Source: Ceratodon purpureus (taxonomy: Eukaryota > Streptophyta > Bryopsida > Pseudoditrichales > Ditrichaceae). Taken from it: a stretch of 64,000 bases of DNA. Location: positions 22,591,792 to 22,655,791 of the forward strand of contig CM026423.1 in NCBI GenBank assembly GCA_014871385.1, read 5' to 3'. Below are positions 1-11,340 of this stretch, piece by piece. The translations under genes and the position numbers were made by a program. The notes beneath the pieces are model-generated. The model was not told the DNA's origin, did no database searches, and was given only the letters and a program-made list of their open reading frames with translations. Numbering within the stretch: position 1 is the stretch's first letter; the number at the start of each line of letters is the position of its first letter.

Positions 1-207
1 TAGTTTTATTGCAATTGAGAGGGAAAATTTGGAACTAATTAAATGCCCATTTGGAACTATGATGATCATCGCCTCCCTTCTTCTATGTGTTGAGCGCGGT
101 TGGTAATGCAGCACCATTGCGGAAAACGTTCTTCCTGGGTGGTGTAGCGTTGTCTATTCTCTGCACGCTGACCTGCACCAACCTCAACTTATTTCGAGCC
201 GTGCCTG

Positions 208-1047
208 ATGGCTTGCTCGCGCGAGTGCCCCCCATCTTGTATGGAAGGGAGTAGCCGGTGCCTAAGCGAGTTTCTCCGATCGGACTACGAATCCGCGGAT
301 TTGTCAGTGTGGGCTGATGCAGCGAGGAGAAGGGGAGGGGAGTATCAACATGCGAGAGATGTGCCGAGATCCAAGGAATGTCTACGGACTTGGCTCGAAT
401 CCGTCGACGCGTTTCAGGAAGAGTATCGCCTCTTGTCTCCCGACTTCTCCGCCGTGCGCCTCATGGAGACCCGCCTGTGGGCGTCGAACTGGGACCCAGT
501 CGCAGTGTTGCAGTTCCAATCCGTGGCGCACTGCACAGGCATCATGCATCCGATACGCGTGCGCATTCCAGCGGAACGGGTGGTGCAAAGTGGGGTCCGG
601 GGGGAGAGGAGGGTCCGAAGATCGTGCGGACACGGACTGGGGGTCCATCGAGCGATCGAGTGCGTGAGGGGTGTGCATGCGCGCATGCCCGATGGTGGAG
701 GGCTGGAAGTCGGACGAGGACGACGCCACTCCGCCAGGATAGAATAAGAGGAGGTTGGCCAGGTTTCATTGGAGATGGAAGCGGGAGACGCTGCGCTGGG
801 ATCTCGTAGATCCATAAGGGCGAATGCAGAATCCCCTAATGCGACACGCGGATCTTCCGGTAATGCTAAGAAGCATAAGGTGGACGAGGAGGAAGACGAC
901 TCGGAGCATGAAAGTGACGAGACTCGCGAAATGACGGACTACGAGTTCCAACAGTATTGCTGGAGAACGATGCCTTATCTCGGTGAGATGTCGGATATTG
1001 TGAACAAACAGGAGGGTTTTTCGCAGGGTTTTTGGGAAAACGCTTGA
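208..1047 (+). pseudogene. unrecognised small gene with one in-frame stop
   Basis: One reading frame runs from an ATG at 208 to a stop at 1045-1047, broken only by TAA at 745-747. I do not recognise the product. The first part is basic and Arg-rich. The second part has an acidic Glu/Asp-rich stretch (about 880-930) followed by a short tail starting MTDYEFQQY. That tail loosely resembles MEPYEVEQF at 14555-14581 in the second unknown small gene, so the two may be related. Several GTCGGAC-like motifs (near 709, with CGGAC variants at 289 and 626) lie in it, as in the neighbouring element genes. It could instead be two exons whose intron contains the stop. Real gene status is uncertain. Confidence 0.3.
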
Positions 1048-2581
1048 TTTTAATAGACGAGTGTTGCCGCTGATAATGATTCTGCTCACTACCAATCTTG
1101 GAATGCTTAACTCTGGCCTTCTCTTTCTCTGACTATTTTATATATGGGATGAGAATTTTCGTAAATTTTCGGCCTTACTATAATATTTATTCCCCGTCTA
1201 TTATTATGCTGATCTTCCGATGATCAGATTATATTTATGTTTTATAATCACGGAGCTATTCCAAATGTCCCCCGTAGTTTGATATCTCCTTTCTGTTTCG
1301 GAAATATCCATCCAGTGCAGTTTCTAAGCACACATGCATCTTCCAACCTATTATCTAATTGCCAATGCATTGCGTCGATAACGGAGATTCTCCATATTTA
1401 ACTAGACACTATTTACTTCGTAACTACCTAGATTTCCTAGCTTGTTCGATGTCATTCTTTAGTTTCAGGTACTTGGATGGCCAAATCGCCTCCAGTTCCT
1501 CGACGTAAGTCTAAGGCCTTGAAATTTCGGTCTCTACGGATGCGGCTGGTCTCCCCCGCGTGTTCCTTCGTATTGGACCTATCGCGGTCGTAGCAGCGGT
1601 GAAATGCTTCCTTCCCTGTGCTGGGGATGACCTCCCAATACTACTTCCTCCGGGCTTCCCATACTCATTGTTGTCCTTCCACTTGCATCCCTTGTTAGCT
1701 GGAATGCATAGACCTCCCCCCAATACTTGTACCTTGTCTACGCCGATGTCCTTGTCTCCACTGCCCGCTCCTGGAGCAGTTTCCTTATCAGTGTCCCCAA
1801 CGACTTCGTTCCTCTCGGGATTCCAAGAGAGCAAGAACTCTAATACCTCATCCTCTAGACTAGTTATGTCACAAGGATCCATCTTGAAATTGGGGAGGAC
1901 TCGTCCACAATAACTTGCGGGCTAACTCCATCAAAAGGGACCTGTGTTATCGCACTTCCCGTTTATATATCATGGCATACCTCGCGGACTATAGTCCGCC
2001 ATTCGCCCTTTGCCGGACGACGCTGCCTTGGATTGAATCCGAACGTTGATCCATCTCCGTACATGGGCCAATCTCACGGAGTGCAAACCACCTCCCTGAT
2101 GTCAGCACAAGAGTGCCATATATATGCAGATCCTGACCATCTTTTTCCTACAACGCGGACAAAAATCGAATCTGGTTACTGGACCGCCATCGATCCCGCC
2201 CTCGTCCGACGTCGTCCGCAACACCCGGAACAACTCCGCGATGTTCCGCTTCCTGGCCCCGGACACGCTCGGGGAGTGCCATAAAAGATGCGACTCACCA
2301 CGATCTGTTCTCCCTTCTTTGCACTGCGTGTCTCAAGACTTTGGGGTCTCGTCTGAGGTTCCTCTGCATGAGACCCAAGTGTGCGCAAGGGGTCAAGCAT
2401 AGCCCACTGGAACGGACCGTCCGAACTCCATCGGAGATCTAGAACATAATCAGGGCAAGTCCATCCCTCCATCCTCGTTCAACGACGCTAGAAGTGCGTT
2501 GTCGGGCGCAATTTCTGTAATAGGTCCATCTCGCCTTAAATAGTGCGTTCACCCTCCAGATTCTTGCTTTCTGTCGCAGGC
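1048..2581. other. intergenic stretch upstream of hAT copy 1
   Basis: The sequence is AT-rich to about 1470 and then mixed. On the minus strand, 1511-1882 is open from an ATG for 123 codons with a plausible acidic N-terminus (MDPCDITSLEDEVLEFLLSW), but no family is recognised. On the plus strand a 3' splice-site-like TTTCAG at about 1469 and GTAAGT at 1507 bracket a tiny possible exon. A TATA-like CTTAAATAG lies at about 2536, followed by TTCTGTCGCAG just before the hAT start codon, so the proximal part probably holds the hAT promoter and leader. Confidence 0.35.
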
Positions 2582-5500
2582 ATGCCGCGAAGAGTAGAGG
2601 CCTGGGATCAGTGGTGGTAAGACTTGGGCGTGGTGGGTGCGAGGCCTCAGAGACAGGTTAGGTGTAGAATTTGTAATGTGACTATTGTGTACCGTCGGGA
2701 TAGAATGTTCGCCCACTTTGGATACAGACCTTTAGGTGGTCCAGGTAACTACGGTATACAAATTTGCAGATTACTGAGTGCGCGGGTGAGGAGGTTGTTC
2801 GTAGACTGCGGAGGTGAAGTTCCTAGAAGAGAGCCCGATGATGTTCATGACATTGGCTTGGGAGGTGACGGGGTAATACCTCAAGCTCCTGATAACGAGG
2901 GGGCGCGCGCGAATGATGGGCCAGCTATGCAGGAGCCCGATATGGCACCCCAGGGTTCTCCACCCAGATGACCATATTCGTTATTTTGAGACAATTTCAG
3001 AACTTTGAGACTTTTTGCCTACAATTTCAGCAATTGTTTTTAGACAATTTGAACTTTTTTTTGACTTTCTAATTATAGATTATCCTCGACTCGAGGATAA
3101 TCTTCCCATATATAGTCAAAAAGTTTTTGACAAATATAGAATCAATCAAGAAATCAATGAAAAAGCTATAGTCAAGCATTAAATTGAGACTTTGAAAAGT
3201 CTCAATATAACGAATATGGTGTTCCAGGGAAATGCGTCAACTGAATATTGTGCAAGGATTCAACGCTTCCACGAAGCTTCGATTAGATAAAGTGTGGGCG
3301 ACGGCATTCTACGAAGCCAATATCCCATTCAACGTTGTTAAGCATCCTGCCTTCATTAACGCCGTTTGGAAAACAGTGCGATCCCGCTTCCCGGCATACC
3401 TGCCGCCATCGATGAATGCTATTCGCACAAAATTGTTGACCGCGAGAAAGGCAGAAATGGTGAGACAAGTAAAGGAACTCACGGGCAATTCCACAGAGAA
3501 ATACGGTGTTACGATATGTTCAGACGGTTGGGACAATGTCCAGAGTCGTCTTCTTCTGAATGTTATCCAGAGTGGGACCAAGGGCGACGTTTTCCTTGGA
3601 ACCATAGACACGACGGGACATTACAAAGATAGCGATTATATCGCTTCTGAGATCCGTCCGTTTGTGGATCGGGTCGGACCGCAACATGTTGTCCAAGTTT
3701 GCACTGACAATGCTCCGAACATGCTTGGATCCAATCGGATGCTCGAGACACGTTATCCTCACATTTATGTTCAAGGGTGTGCCGCACACTGCTTGGATCT
3801 GTTACTCGAAGATTGGGGGAAGGAGGATTGGGTAAAGCACATAGTCAGAAAGGCGAGACTTATTTGTCTATGGGTTAGAAATCATCATTCATCAATGGCT
3901 TTGTTTTGCAGGATGTATCCCAATCTGACCATCCGTTTGCCCGTTGAGACGCGGTTCGCGACCAATTTCACTATGATCGAGCGTCTTGTGGAACTTCGGA
4001 ATGCATTTGAGAGAATGGTCATCGATCCGGCGTTTGCAGGTATTTTAGCAACCTATCCTGATGTGAACAGCTCAGCAGGGAAGAGGGTCCGCCTATTTCG
4101 GAAGTACGTGCGTGCGGACGGTTTCTGGAACACGTGCCATAACTTCTTGTACATGGTCATCCCAGTGGTGAAGGCATTACGCCTTTTTGATGGGAAGGCA
4201 CCTGCAATGGGCCTAGCTTGGAGGGCGATGTACGATTTGAAGAACCACGTCCGCAGTTTTTCCTCCCATCCGTTTAGATTGAACGCGGACCTGGCAGCAG
4301 ACGCCATGGTCGCATTTGACCACAGATGGGCTATGATGTTGACAGATCTTCATTGGGCAGGTGCGATGCTGAACCCGACCCTACGTGGATGGGCGCCACT
4401 TCATAACCACGAGGAGTCGAGGATCATTTTAAACCGGGTTCTTCGCAAGTTATCGTCTAAGAAGGAGAATTACGTCCAGATCCTTGTCCAGTATCAGGAT
4501 TTCCTCGAGAATCGGGAGGCATTTGCTGATTCAACCGATCCCCAGGCGCACGGCACTGCTATCCACGAATGGTGGGACGCAATGGGAGGTGGAGCCCGGG
4601 CTCTCCAAACAATAGCTAGACGTATACTTGGACAGGTATGCTCCGTGTCTGCGTGTGAGCGCAACTGGAGCATGTACTCCTACGTGCACAGCAAGGTGCG
4701 CAATAGATTGAAACATGTACGAGCGGAGGACCTCGTGTATATCTACACAAACAGTAGACTCGTTCGTCACCGCCGGGCTCCGCGTCCGGCACAATGGTAT
4801 GGCTTGGAGGAGGTTCATTCCGACGATGACCTCGATGGCGAGGATCCGGACGAGGACGACAAGGAGGAAGACGTCGGACAGGGAGGAGACCATGTAGCGG
4901 ACGATGTGGCGGACGATGCCCGCATGGATGGTGTCGGACAGGGCGGATTTGGCATGGGGGGTGTCGGACTTGCGAACTACGATCCCCCCGAGAGCGACTT
5001 TGACGAATCCGGATCGGACGACGAAGGATCTGACGGTGTCGACGGTGGCGATGTCCGGATTGCCGAGCTCTTCCACAATATGTTCGACGAAGGACACCGC
5101 CGGGATGCGGTTGAAGATATCCTCCGCCAGGATAGTCGCGTCGGACGGCAGGCATATGCTGGAGGTGAGCATCGAGCTCAGAGTCCGATCAACGCAGCAG
5201 AAATACAGTCGGACAGAGGAGATGGTAGTCCGGCCCGGGGGATACCTATCGTCGACACGGACTTCTCGCAGCCTTGGAGTGATTCTTTGTCATTTGGCTT
5301 GAGGGATTTCGACGAGAACCTGGCGAACATGGAGGGAGAGATTTGAACAGTTTTTCAGGAGGATTTACCACCTATCAATCGCTGGAGAGATGAAATAACG
5401 GAGGAAGATTTGAGAAGTAGGATGGCCGATCAGGAAGTTCAGACCCCGTCTGAGGAAATACGCCGTCCCATAACTCGAAGCCTTGCTAGTACGTCCGGAA

Positions 5501-6075
5501 GTATGGCTGTAAACCAGCAACAGCAAACTTCCGCCCTGCTCTCCACCCCCGTTGGTAGGGGTCACATCCTTCCGCAGCAGACCTCCGGCCGCGGACGTAG
5601 GCGCCAAGCAGTAGGATCTGCTGTAACCAACGGTAGCCAGTCCGTTGTTCTGACCGCGTCTTCTTCACGCAGCCGGCCCGTGCGGAGAGGGGTTCCATCT
5701 ACGTGGATCCGGGACGTTGCGGCACGTGCATCTAGTTGTACGACTGGGGAAAGAGCGTCCAGTGGTCCTGCAAGGGGAAGTGGTATCCAACGAACAACAA
5801 GAGGTGTAAAGCAAAAGAAAAGGTTCCAGGGGACTGCGTCGCGCTTCGCCCCGTACGAACCTGACAACTCCAAAGGTAGACCAGAACTCGATGAAAATGG
5901 AATACGCGACCCCCAAGGATCCCGTCCAACGAAGAAGCTAGTTATCACCAGAGACGATGAGTTGCGTCTAAGCACTAGAAGTCCGCGGTCTGATGACGAC
6001 ATGAGCACAGATGAATCCGAGGAGGACCGACGTTGCAACGAAGCCAACGACCCAACTGTTCGGATCCGAGAGTGA
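2582..6075 (+). pseudogene. hAT-family transposase, copy 1 (broken)
   Basis: This is a DUF659-type hAT transposase, which would cut and move its element by a DDE reaction in the nucleus. Order: BED-like zinc finger (RCRICN at about 2660-2680), DUF659 region with SDGWDN (about 3517) and TDNAPNM (about 3706), CAAHCLDLL (about 3777), C-terminal dimerisation region with CERNWSMYSYVHSKVRNRL (about 4653-4710), then an acidic and Ser/Arg-rich tail. It aligns along its length with the intact copy at 23195-26479. Three lesions are visible: TAA at codon 13 (2618), a MITE at 2972-3219, and TGA at 5344-5346; the frame stays open to 6075. Subtracting 251 bases (MITE plus 3-bp duplication) leaves 1080 codons before the stop, against 1094 in copy 2, which supports this model. 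Confidence 0.85.
2972..3219. mobile_element. 248-bp MITE inside hAT copy 1
   Basis: The ends are inverted repeats: CCATATTCGTTAT on the left and ATAACGAATATGG on the right, with the match continuing to GAGAC/GTCTC apart from one mismatch. The interior is AT-rich, has no ORF, and contains a perfect palindrome (GATTATCCTCG / CGAGGATAATC at about 3077-3101) and a second short hairpin near 3185-3205. The flanks are TGA (2969-2971) and TGT (3220-3222), fitting a 3-bp target duplication of a TGT codon with one later change. Removing 248+3 bp rejoins the host frame where copy 2 has matching residues. The 3-bp duplication would fit a PIF/Harbinger-type element, but the superfamily is not certain. Confidence 0.75.
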
Positions 6076-6520
6076 ACGCTCGCCTAGTCTTCATACTACG
6101 ATATGAGGAGACCTCCATTCCGTACTTATCCGAGCCGTGTCCGACAACCTCGTGACCCGTCCGCGCTTGAATCGGTCTGCTCCGCGACAGATGTGCGACC
6201 TATGTCCGCCCACGATTAATATCCCCGTTTGGTGGCTCTCCGACCTCGTCCGCCATGGACCCTTTAGTGTTCTGTGTCTTGCCCATCCCGTCCCGCGGCC
6301 CTCGAAACTTCTCCCACTCCCACTCCCCCTCCTCGCACTCCCCTCGCGCCATCCTCACTTCTGTGTCGGACATGCACTCTTGGCTTCCCCGGATATGGCA
6401 CTGTCCGACTCACTGTCCGGCGCCTAGACTGAATGGATGATCTCGGAGGCTACTTGTCCGATCCCGTTGCCGGATGTCCGCTGCAGGTTGGACGGGGTGC
6501 ATTGTAATCTTCGTCCCCGT
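4790..6520. repeat. dispersed GTCGGAC/GTCCGAC motif cluster (hAT copy 1 3' half)
   Basis: The heptamer GTCGGAC or its complement GTCCGAC, plus one-base variants, recurs many times in the 3' part of the transposase frame (for example about 4872, 4932, 4964, 5141, 5211) and in the untranslated sequence after it (about 6138, 6403, 6457). It continues from coding into non-coding DNA without change of density, as expected for protein-binding sites near a transposon end rather than for a protein repeat. Confidence 0.55.
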
Positions 6521-7338
6521 TTGCGTACAGTTCAGTTCCCTTCCGTGCGTATTAGATGGCACCCTCCGCGGTCCGTCCCTCAATTTTGTCTATTTTATCC
6601 TGTTCCGAATAATAAAATATCATTATTTCGTAGAGCATGCATCGTGGGAAGTCCCATTTGGTATAGTATTCCATATCTGGATGTAATTGTACGTGATTTA
6701 CAAACAGAGTGAGAATCTGTATTATAAAAAACAAAAGGAATAAGGAAAACATCGGAATTTTTTGGCATCCGTTTTATAAAAGCACAAATAACAAGTTACT
6801 AAAGCATGTGTCAATCATTTACTAATTTCAGCATTTACATTCCATGGTTCCTATAAAATCTCAAATCTTTGGAGATATATTTTTAAATAATTTTTTAAAT
6901 GTTTGTTTATGCAACGAACACATGAGTATAGTAATTACATTCATATAACAAACATGTGCATATAACAAACATGTGCATACGTGCTCTCTAAACCCAAATC
7001 CCATTATCCTCATTGTTACTGTGTCTTGTCATCTCCATTATTGTATCAGTTTACTTTCACTCGTATGCCATACCAATGATCATATCCACCATTTTATTTT
7101 ATTTTTACTATTATTTCGATTCTGCTATGAATAACCATTTTTTTAGTTATTCATCATATCTTATTTAACTGTTTGTATTATTTTATGTGCTATCACTTAT
7201 TTCTTTTATCTTTCAAGAGTTTTTATCTATATCATCTTTAAAATAATATTATTTAAAATAAAACTTCTTTAAAAAAAATCTATATCAACACCTGTTTATC
7301 TTTAAATGAATAATAAACACATCAAAGTAAAGAAAAAT

Positions 7339-7494
7339 GTATAATAAACAAATCAAAGTTTAACATTGCTAAATAACTCAATTTGTTAAAAGACATATGT
7401 TGTTTGTGAATCATTCTTTGAATACACAAAATATTTAATTGTCATTCAAGAACAATAAGGACGCTAAAAACTTGTAACTTTAGCAAATCATTAT
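7339..7494 (+). repeat. direct repeat copy A (about 156 bp)
   Basis: This segment, starting GTATAATAAA and ending AATCATTAT, is repeated at 8007-8161 in the same orientation with only scattered mismatches and small indels. Spacing is about 670 bp. It could be a tandem duplication with diverged middle sequence or short terminal repeats of a small retroelement; no primer-binding site or coding sequence is seen between the copies. Confidence 0.8.
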
Positions 7495-8006
7495 GGTTAA
7501 GGGAGAGAATGGACTACACTGAAATATAATACATTAGTATGGGAGGTTGGAGGAACTAAAAGTAAAAAAAAATAAAAAAATAAACAAATAGGCATTCGAA
7601 TTATAAAATAAAGATAACCACGGAGAAAATAAATCTCAAGGCGAACATTAATAACCACCTTGTCAAATCAGCGGCTAGAGGTGCACTTATAGAAATGACC
7701 ATTTGCAAGGTTGCCACTACTTCGTCTCTTTGAGAGGTCGTGGTTGAGCACGAATCTGTTCTTCAGGAGCAACATAAACTCTTATCGAAATCCCATTCAT
7801 AATCTGCTATATCAGGGTCAAGACCACTGATAATGTTTGTGAGATAGAGCATGTGATGGACCTGTGAGTAATATATTAGCTTTAGTATGACATAGCCAAT
7901 TGCAAGTCCTGCTGGTTCCTCTGTTAAACACATCAAAGTTTAACATAAAGTTTAACAAAAGATATATGTATTTGGTCAAATATGAATTAAAAAGGTAAAA
8001 AAAAAC

Positions 8007-8161
8007 GTATAATAAAGACATCAAATTTAACATTGCTAAATAACTCAATTTGTTAAAAGTCATATGTTGTTTGTGAATCATTCTTTGAATACACAAAATA
8101 TTTAATCGTCATCCAAGAACAATAATGACGCTAAAAACTTGTAACTTTAGCTAATCATTAT
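8007..8161 (+). repeat. direct repeat copy B (about 155 bp)
   Basis: Second copy of the repeat at 7339-7494. The shared core includes ACTCAATTTGTTAAAAG and a stretch around TGAATCATTCTTTGAATACAC. Confidence 0.8.
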
Positions 8162-9213
8162 AGTATAGAGAGGTTGGGCTTTTTTACTACCATTAGATTG
8201 GACGTTGTCGTACCACTATACTTGTCAAGCAATGTGGCAACTTAATGTTCAAAGCAATGTAACGTTGCGGTAGAACACCGGTTCCGTTAAAAGTGTACAT
8301 AGCCATGTACGTTTTTTTGTGAGGATAATTTTTTAAAATTTAATTGATAATATTATGGCACAAAACATGTTTTTGGTCATGTGATTTTATTATTCAGCGT
8401 AATTATGAACCAATGGAAATCATCAAAGAACATGAAGCTTTATATAATTTAATTGAACATCAAATTTAGATTTGAAATAAATAAGAATTATTTTATTTTA
8501 CCTTGCAAAAACAAATCACACAAATGTGATATTTGTGATATATAAAAGAAGAAGTTGATTTGAGAATTATGTTTGTTTGTAGAAATAAATTGTAGATATG
8601 TAATTCTAGTATTTTAGAGGTAATACATCATTGTCAGATTTACATAAATGTAATATATTCAAAAACATCAATGAATACGCATTAGAAAATGACATGTATA
8701 ATTTATAGATGATAAAAAGTGTCACATATCAAAACAAAACCAACCTATAGTTATGACAAATACCGCCTCCAATGTATTACACATCCATAAATCTAATGCT
8801 CTTAAGACTCTGTAAAACCTAGCCCCAAAGAATAATTATCCTTTTTAGCTATCAAAGCATTCTCTCAAAAATGGGCTACTTTAGCTACAGAATTATTAAC
8901 CTCGGTTAATTCGTCGTCATTGAGACCAACAACCTTAGATCCGCCATCTTCTTTATTTTTTCCTTTGGTGCGGACTTCAGCAGATGGTAACTGAGGATCA
9001 AGTGTACATAAAATGGTGAAGTCTTCTTCACCAACAGCTTCAATGATTTTTTATTTCTTCACTTGATGATGAACTCCTTCATTAATACTTCTTTTGCGTT
9101 TACTTAGTGGTGATGAACTTTCTTCATCTCTCTCTTCCGAATCAGAAAGATTGTCTTCATCAAGTGATTCACTTTCTATTTCATAGAAGTTGTGCTAGAA
9201 TTTTAAAAGTAAA

Positions 9214-9530
9214 TGGATGTGGCATATGCCTCTCCCCCCCCCCTCCCCTCCCCCCCCTCCCCTCTCCTCTCCTCCCCTCCTCTCCCCTCCCGTCCCTTTC
9301 CTTCCAATAACCGTGTATTGAAAATCTAAAAAGTAAAGGGATGTGGCACATGCCACATTTTTTATTTTTTATTTTTCAATTAACCATATTCTACAAATTC
9401 AAAAGGTAAAGGGGTGTGACATATGCCACACCCCCTTCCCCTTCAATGAACTATATTATACAAATTGAATAAGTGAAGTGGTGTGGCATATGCCACCCCC
9501 CCCCCCCCCCCCTCAACTTTTTCCTACTAT
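9214..9530. repeat. degenerate minisatellite built on GTGGCATATGCCAC
   Basis: Four degenerate units (centres near 9225, 9348, 9424 and 9490) carry the palindrome GTGGCATATGCCAC or a close variant followed by a pyrimidine-rich or poly-C tract and an AT-rich spacer. Two spacers share ATTCTACAAATTCAAA-like sequence. C-only runs at about 9235-9290 and 9497-9512 may be length-uncertain. Confidence 0.65.
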
Positions 9531-9565
9531 GACTTTGTGCTAAAAAATGAAATAGTAAAGAATTG

Positions 9566-9715
9566 TAGCATATGCCTCACCACCTCTCTGTTCATACCAT
9601 CAATTCACCTCTCTGTAGCGTATGCCTCACCACCTCTCTGTTCATACCATCAATTCACCTCTCTGTAGCGTATGCCTCACCACCTCTCTCACCATGTCAA
9701 TTCATACCATCCCGT
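9566..9715 (+). repeat. 50-bp tandem repeat, about three copies
   Basis: A 50-bp unit beginning TAGCATATGCCTCACCACC is repeated at 9566, 9616 and 9666, the last copy diverging after about 25 bp. It keeps the CATATG core of the preceding minisatellite, so it probably arose from it. Confidence 0.85.
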
Positions 9716-11340
9716 TGAACCCTTCAAATTTTTTGACTTGAACCAAAAAGAAACCCCAAAACATGAAAGAAAGGGGCTCGTGCCCAGACAAAGACAAAGC
9801 ACTCATCCAACAAAGTCAACTATTATAATACAAATTAACTACAGTAATAGTAGAAAAGCTTCTCTATACATGACCTCACTCTCATGTAACAACATATTCA
9901 TAACCAACGACATCTTCTAAAATGTAGATCCAGGAACCCACATCTACTTGTATATTAGATCCAAACCCTGAATGCATGCCCATGTAAAAAGATTATCTGA
10001 AAACCAGCAGTACTTGCCATAGCAAGCTGTGAAAGGAACACACAAATGGGCGCAAAAATTAGCAGCGTAATCAGCCGAACCTCACCCCACTCATTCCATG
10101 ACTTCCAAGGATGAAAAAGCCAGCACCCACATTGCACTCTTCACCTCTCACCTCCAACAAACGATTCACCACGCAACTCACTAGCTTCCACTCAACCACC
10201 CCATCCTTCATCCTCAACCTTCCAAAAACCCATCCAAAACCAGGAAAAACCCTAAACCGAATCTAGAACCTGTCCTCTGTCCCCATATCATATAATATTT
10301 TGAAGCAAAAACCGACGCCAACCACCACTCAACCCCACCTTGTTCGCCAAATACACACACTCCCACTCCAACGACTTTTCATCTTCCAGCGTCACCCTAT
10401 CATCCCGGTGCGGCAGAAACTCCTTACAAAACTTCGCCGGAAGCATTCGCAGCATTCGCGACGATCCAGTTTCTCAAGCGACGGCCCAACCAGGAGTAAC
10501 TGGTTTCTCAAACGTCGACGATCCAAGCATTCGCATACCGCGATGAAGGCTTCCCTCCAACCGCGATGATCGCCTCGCCTCCATCGCAAACTACCCCTCC
10601 ACTCCACTCTCCTCGTGTTCGCCGGCCTCTTCACAGGCGCACTCTCCTCGTGTTCCCCGGCTTCAAGCTCTGCGCCAGCCCTATCAGCCTCAGCGCCTCC
10701 ATCTTCCGGTTGTTTTCCTCCATGCGCTGCTTCCGCACATCCTCATAACTTGCCACCATCGCCATCGCCATTGCAGGTACATATCATATGATATGCTGAA
10801 GTTCCCAATCTCAAAAGTAAAATCAGGTTGTTTTTTTATTTTTATTTTTATTTTATTTTTTAAGTCTGGATTTGGTAGATTTTAGGAAAACTTTAAAATT
10901 CTATAACTATTGCAAATAGGCTAATTTTATTTTTTTTGAAAATATGTAAATTTTAAGCATATCAATGGCTATAATCCATGTATATAACAAAAATCCATTA
11001 CTCATACTATTTAGGAGTTATTCATCATAGTTTGATTGAAAAAACAATGATGTCATTGATTTTGTGGCTATTCCACAATTCCGAAGATTTTGGGATTTTT
11101 TTTTTAGTGTAAGCATAGAATATTTTTTTTTCTTGGGGCACTAAAGTGTTAGAATATGTCTTTTGTTCCATGTGCTCTTAAATTCTTATTTTTAGCATAA
11201 TTTATTTTATTCTATGAAATATGGCTAAATAAGACTGGCAATTAAAAAAGGTCCAATTTCTTACCTCTCTCTCTATAAATAAGTGAATCATTAATAAGGT
11301 TAATAATATATATATATAGCTCACATTCAGCCTTCATTAA
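9716..11340. other. exon-like GC-richer island between CATATG minisatellites
   Basis: From about 10140 to 10780 the sequence is C-rich, begins with plant leader-like AAACCCTAAACC (about 10245) and ends CATTGCAG|GTACAT, a good 5' splice site. No reading frame has a recognisable product. Flanking DNA is AT-rich and carries CATATG minisatellites on both sides (9214-9715 and 11370-11530), so this could be a captured leader or exon fragment inside a non-autonomous element. No inverted ends or target duplication were found. Confidence 0.3.

Larger units (their letters stand above)
6076..9185. other. AT-rich non-coding stretch
   Basis: GC-rich, GTCCG-bearing DNA continues to about 6600 and may include the 3' end of hAT element 1. 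After that the sequence is strongly AT-rich with no credible gene. It contains a 17-bp tandem pair (ATAACAAACATGTGCAT, about 6947-6980) and two long direct repeats described separately. Short open frames here have no protein-like character. Confidence 0.6.

Noticed and set aside
6590..6612. TATCCTG as the right end of hAT element 1
   Set aside because: Its complement begins CAGG like the other ends, but no matching left end or 8-bp duplication was found.
9955..10137. Minus-strand LHGHAF resembling a multicopper oxidase copper site
   Set aside because: Only six residues match, upstream residues do not fit the family, and the frame is 60 codons in otherwise non-coding DNA.
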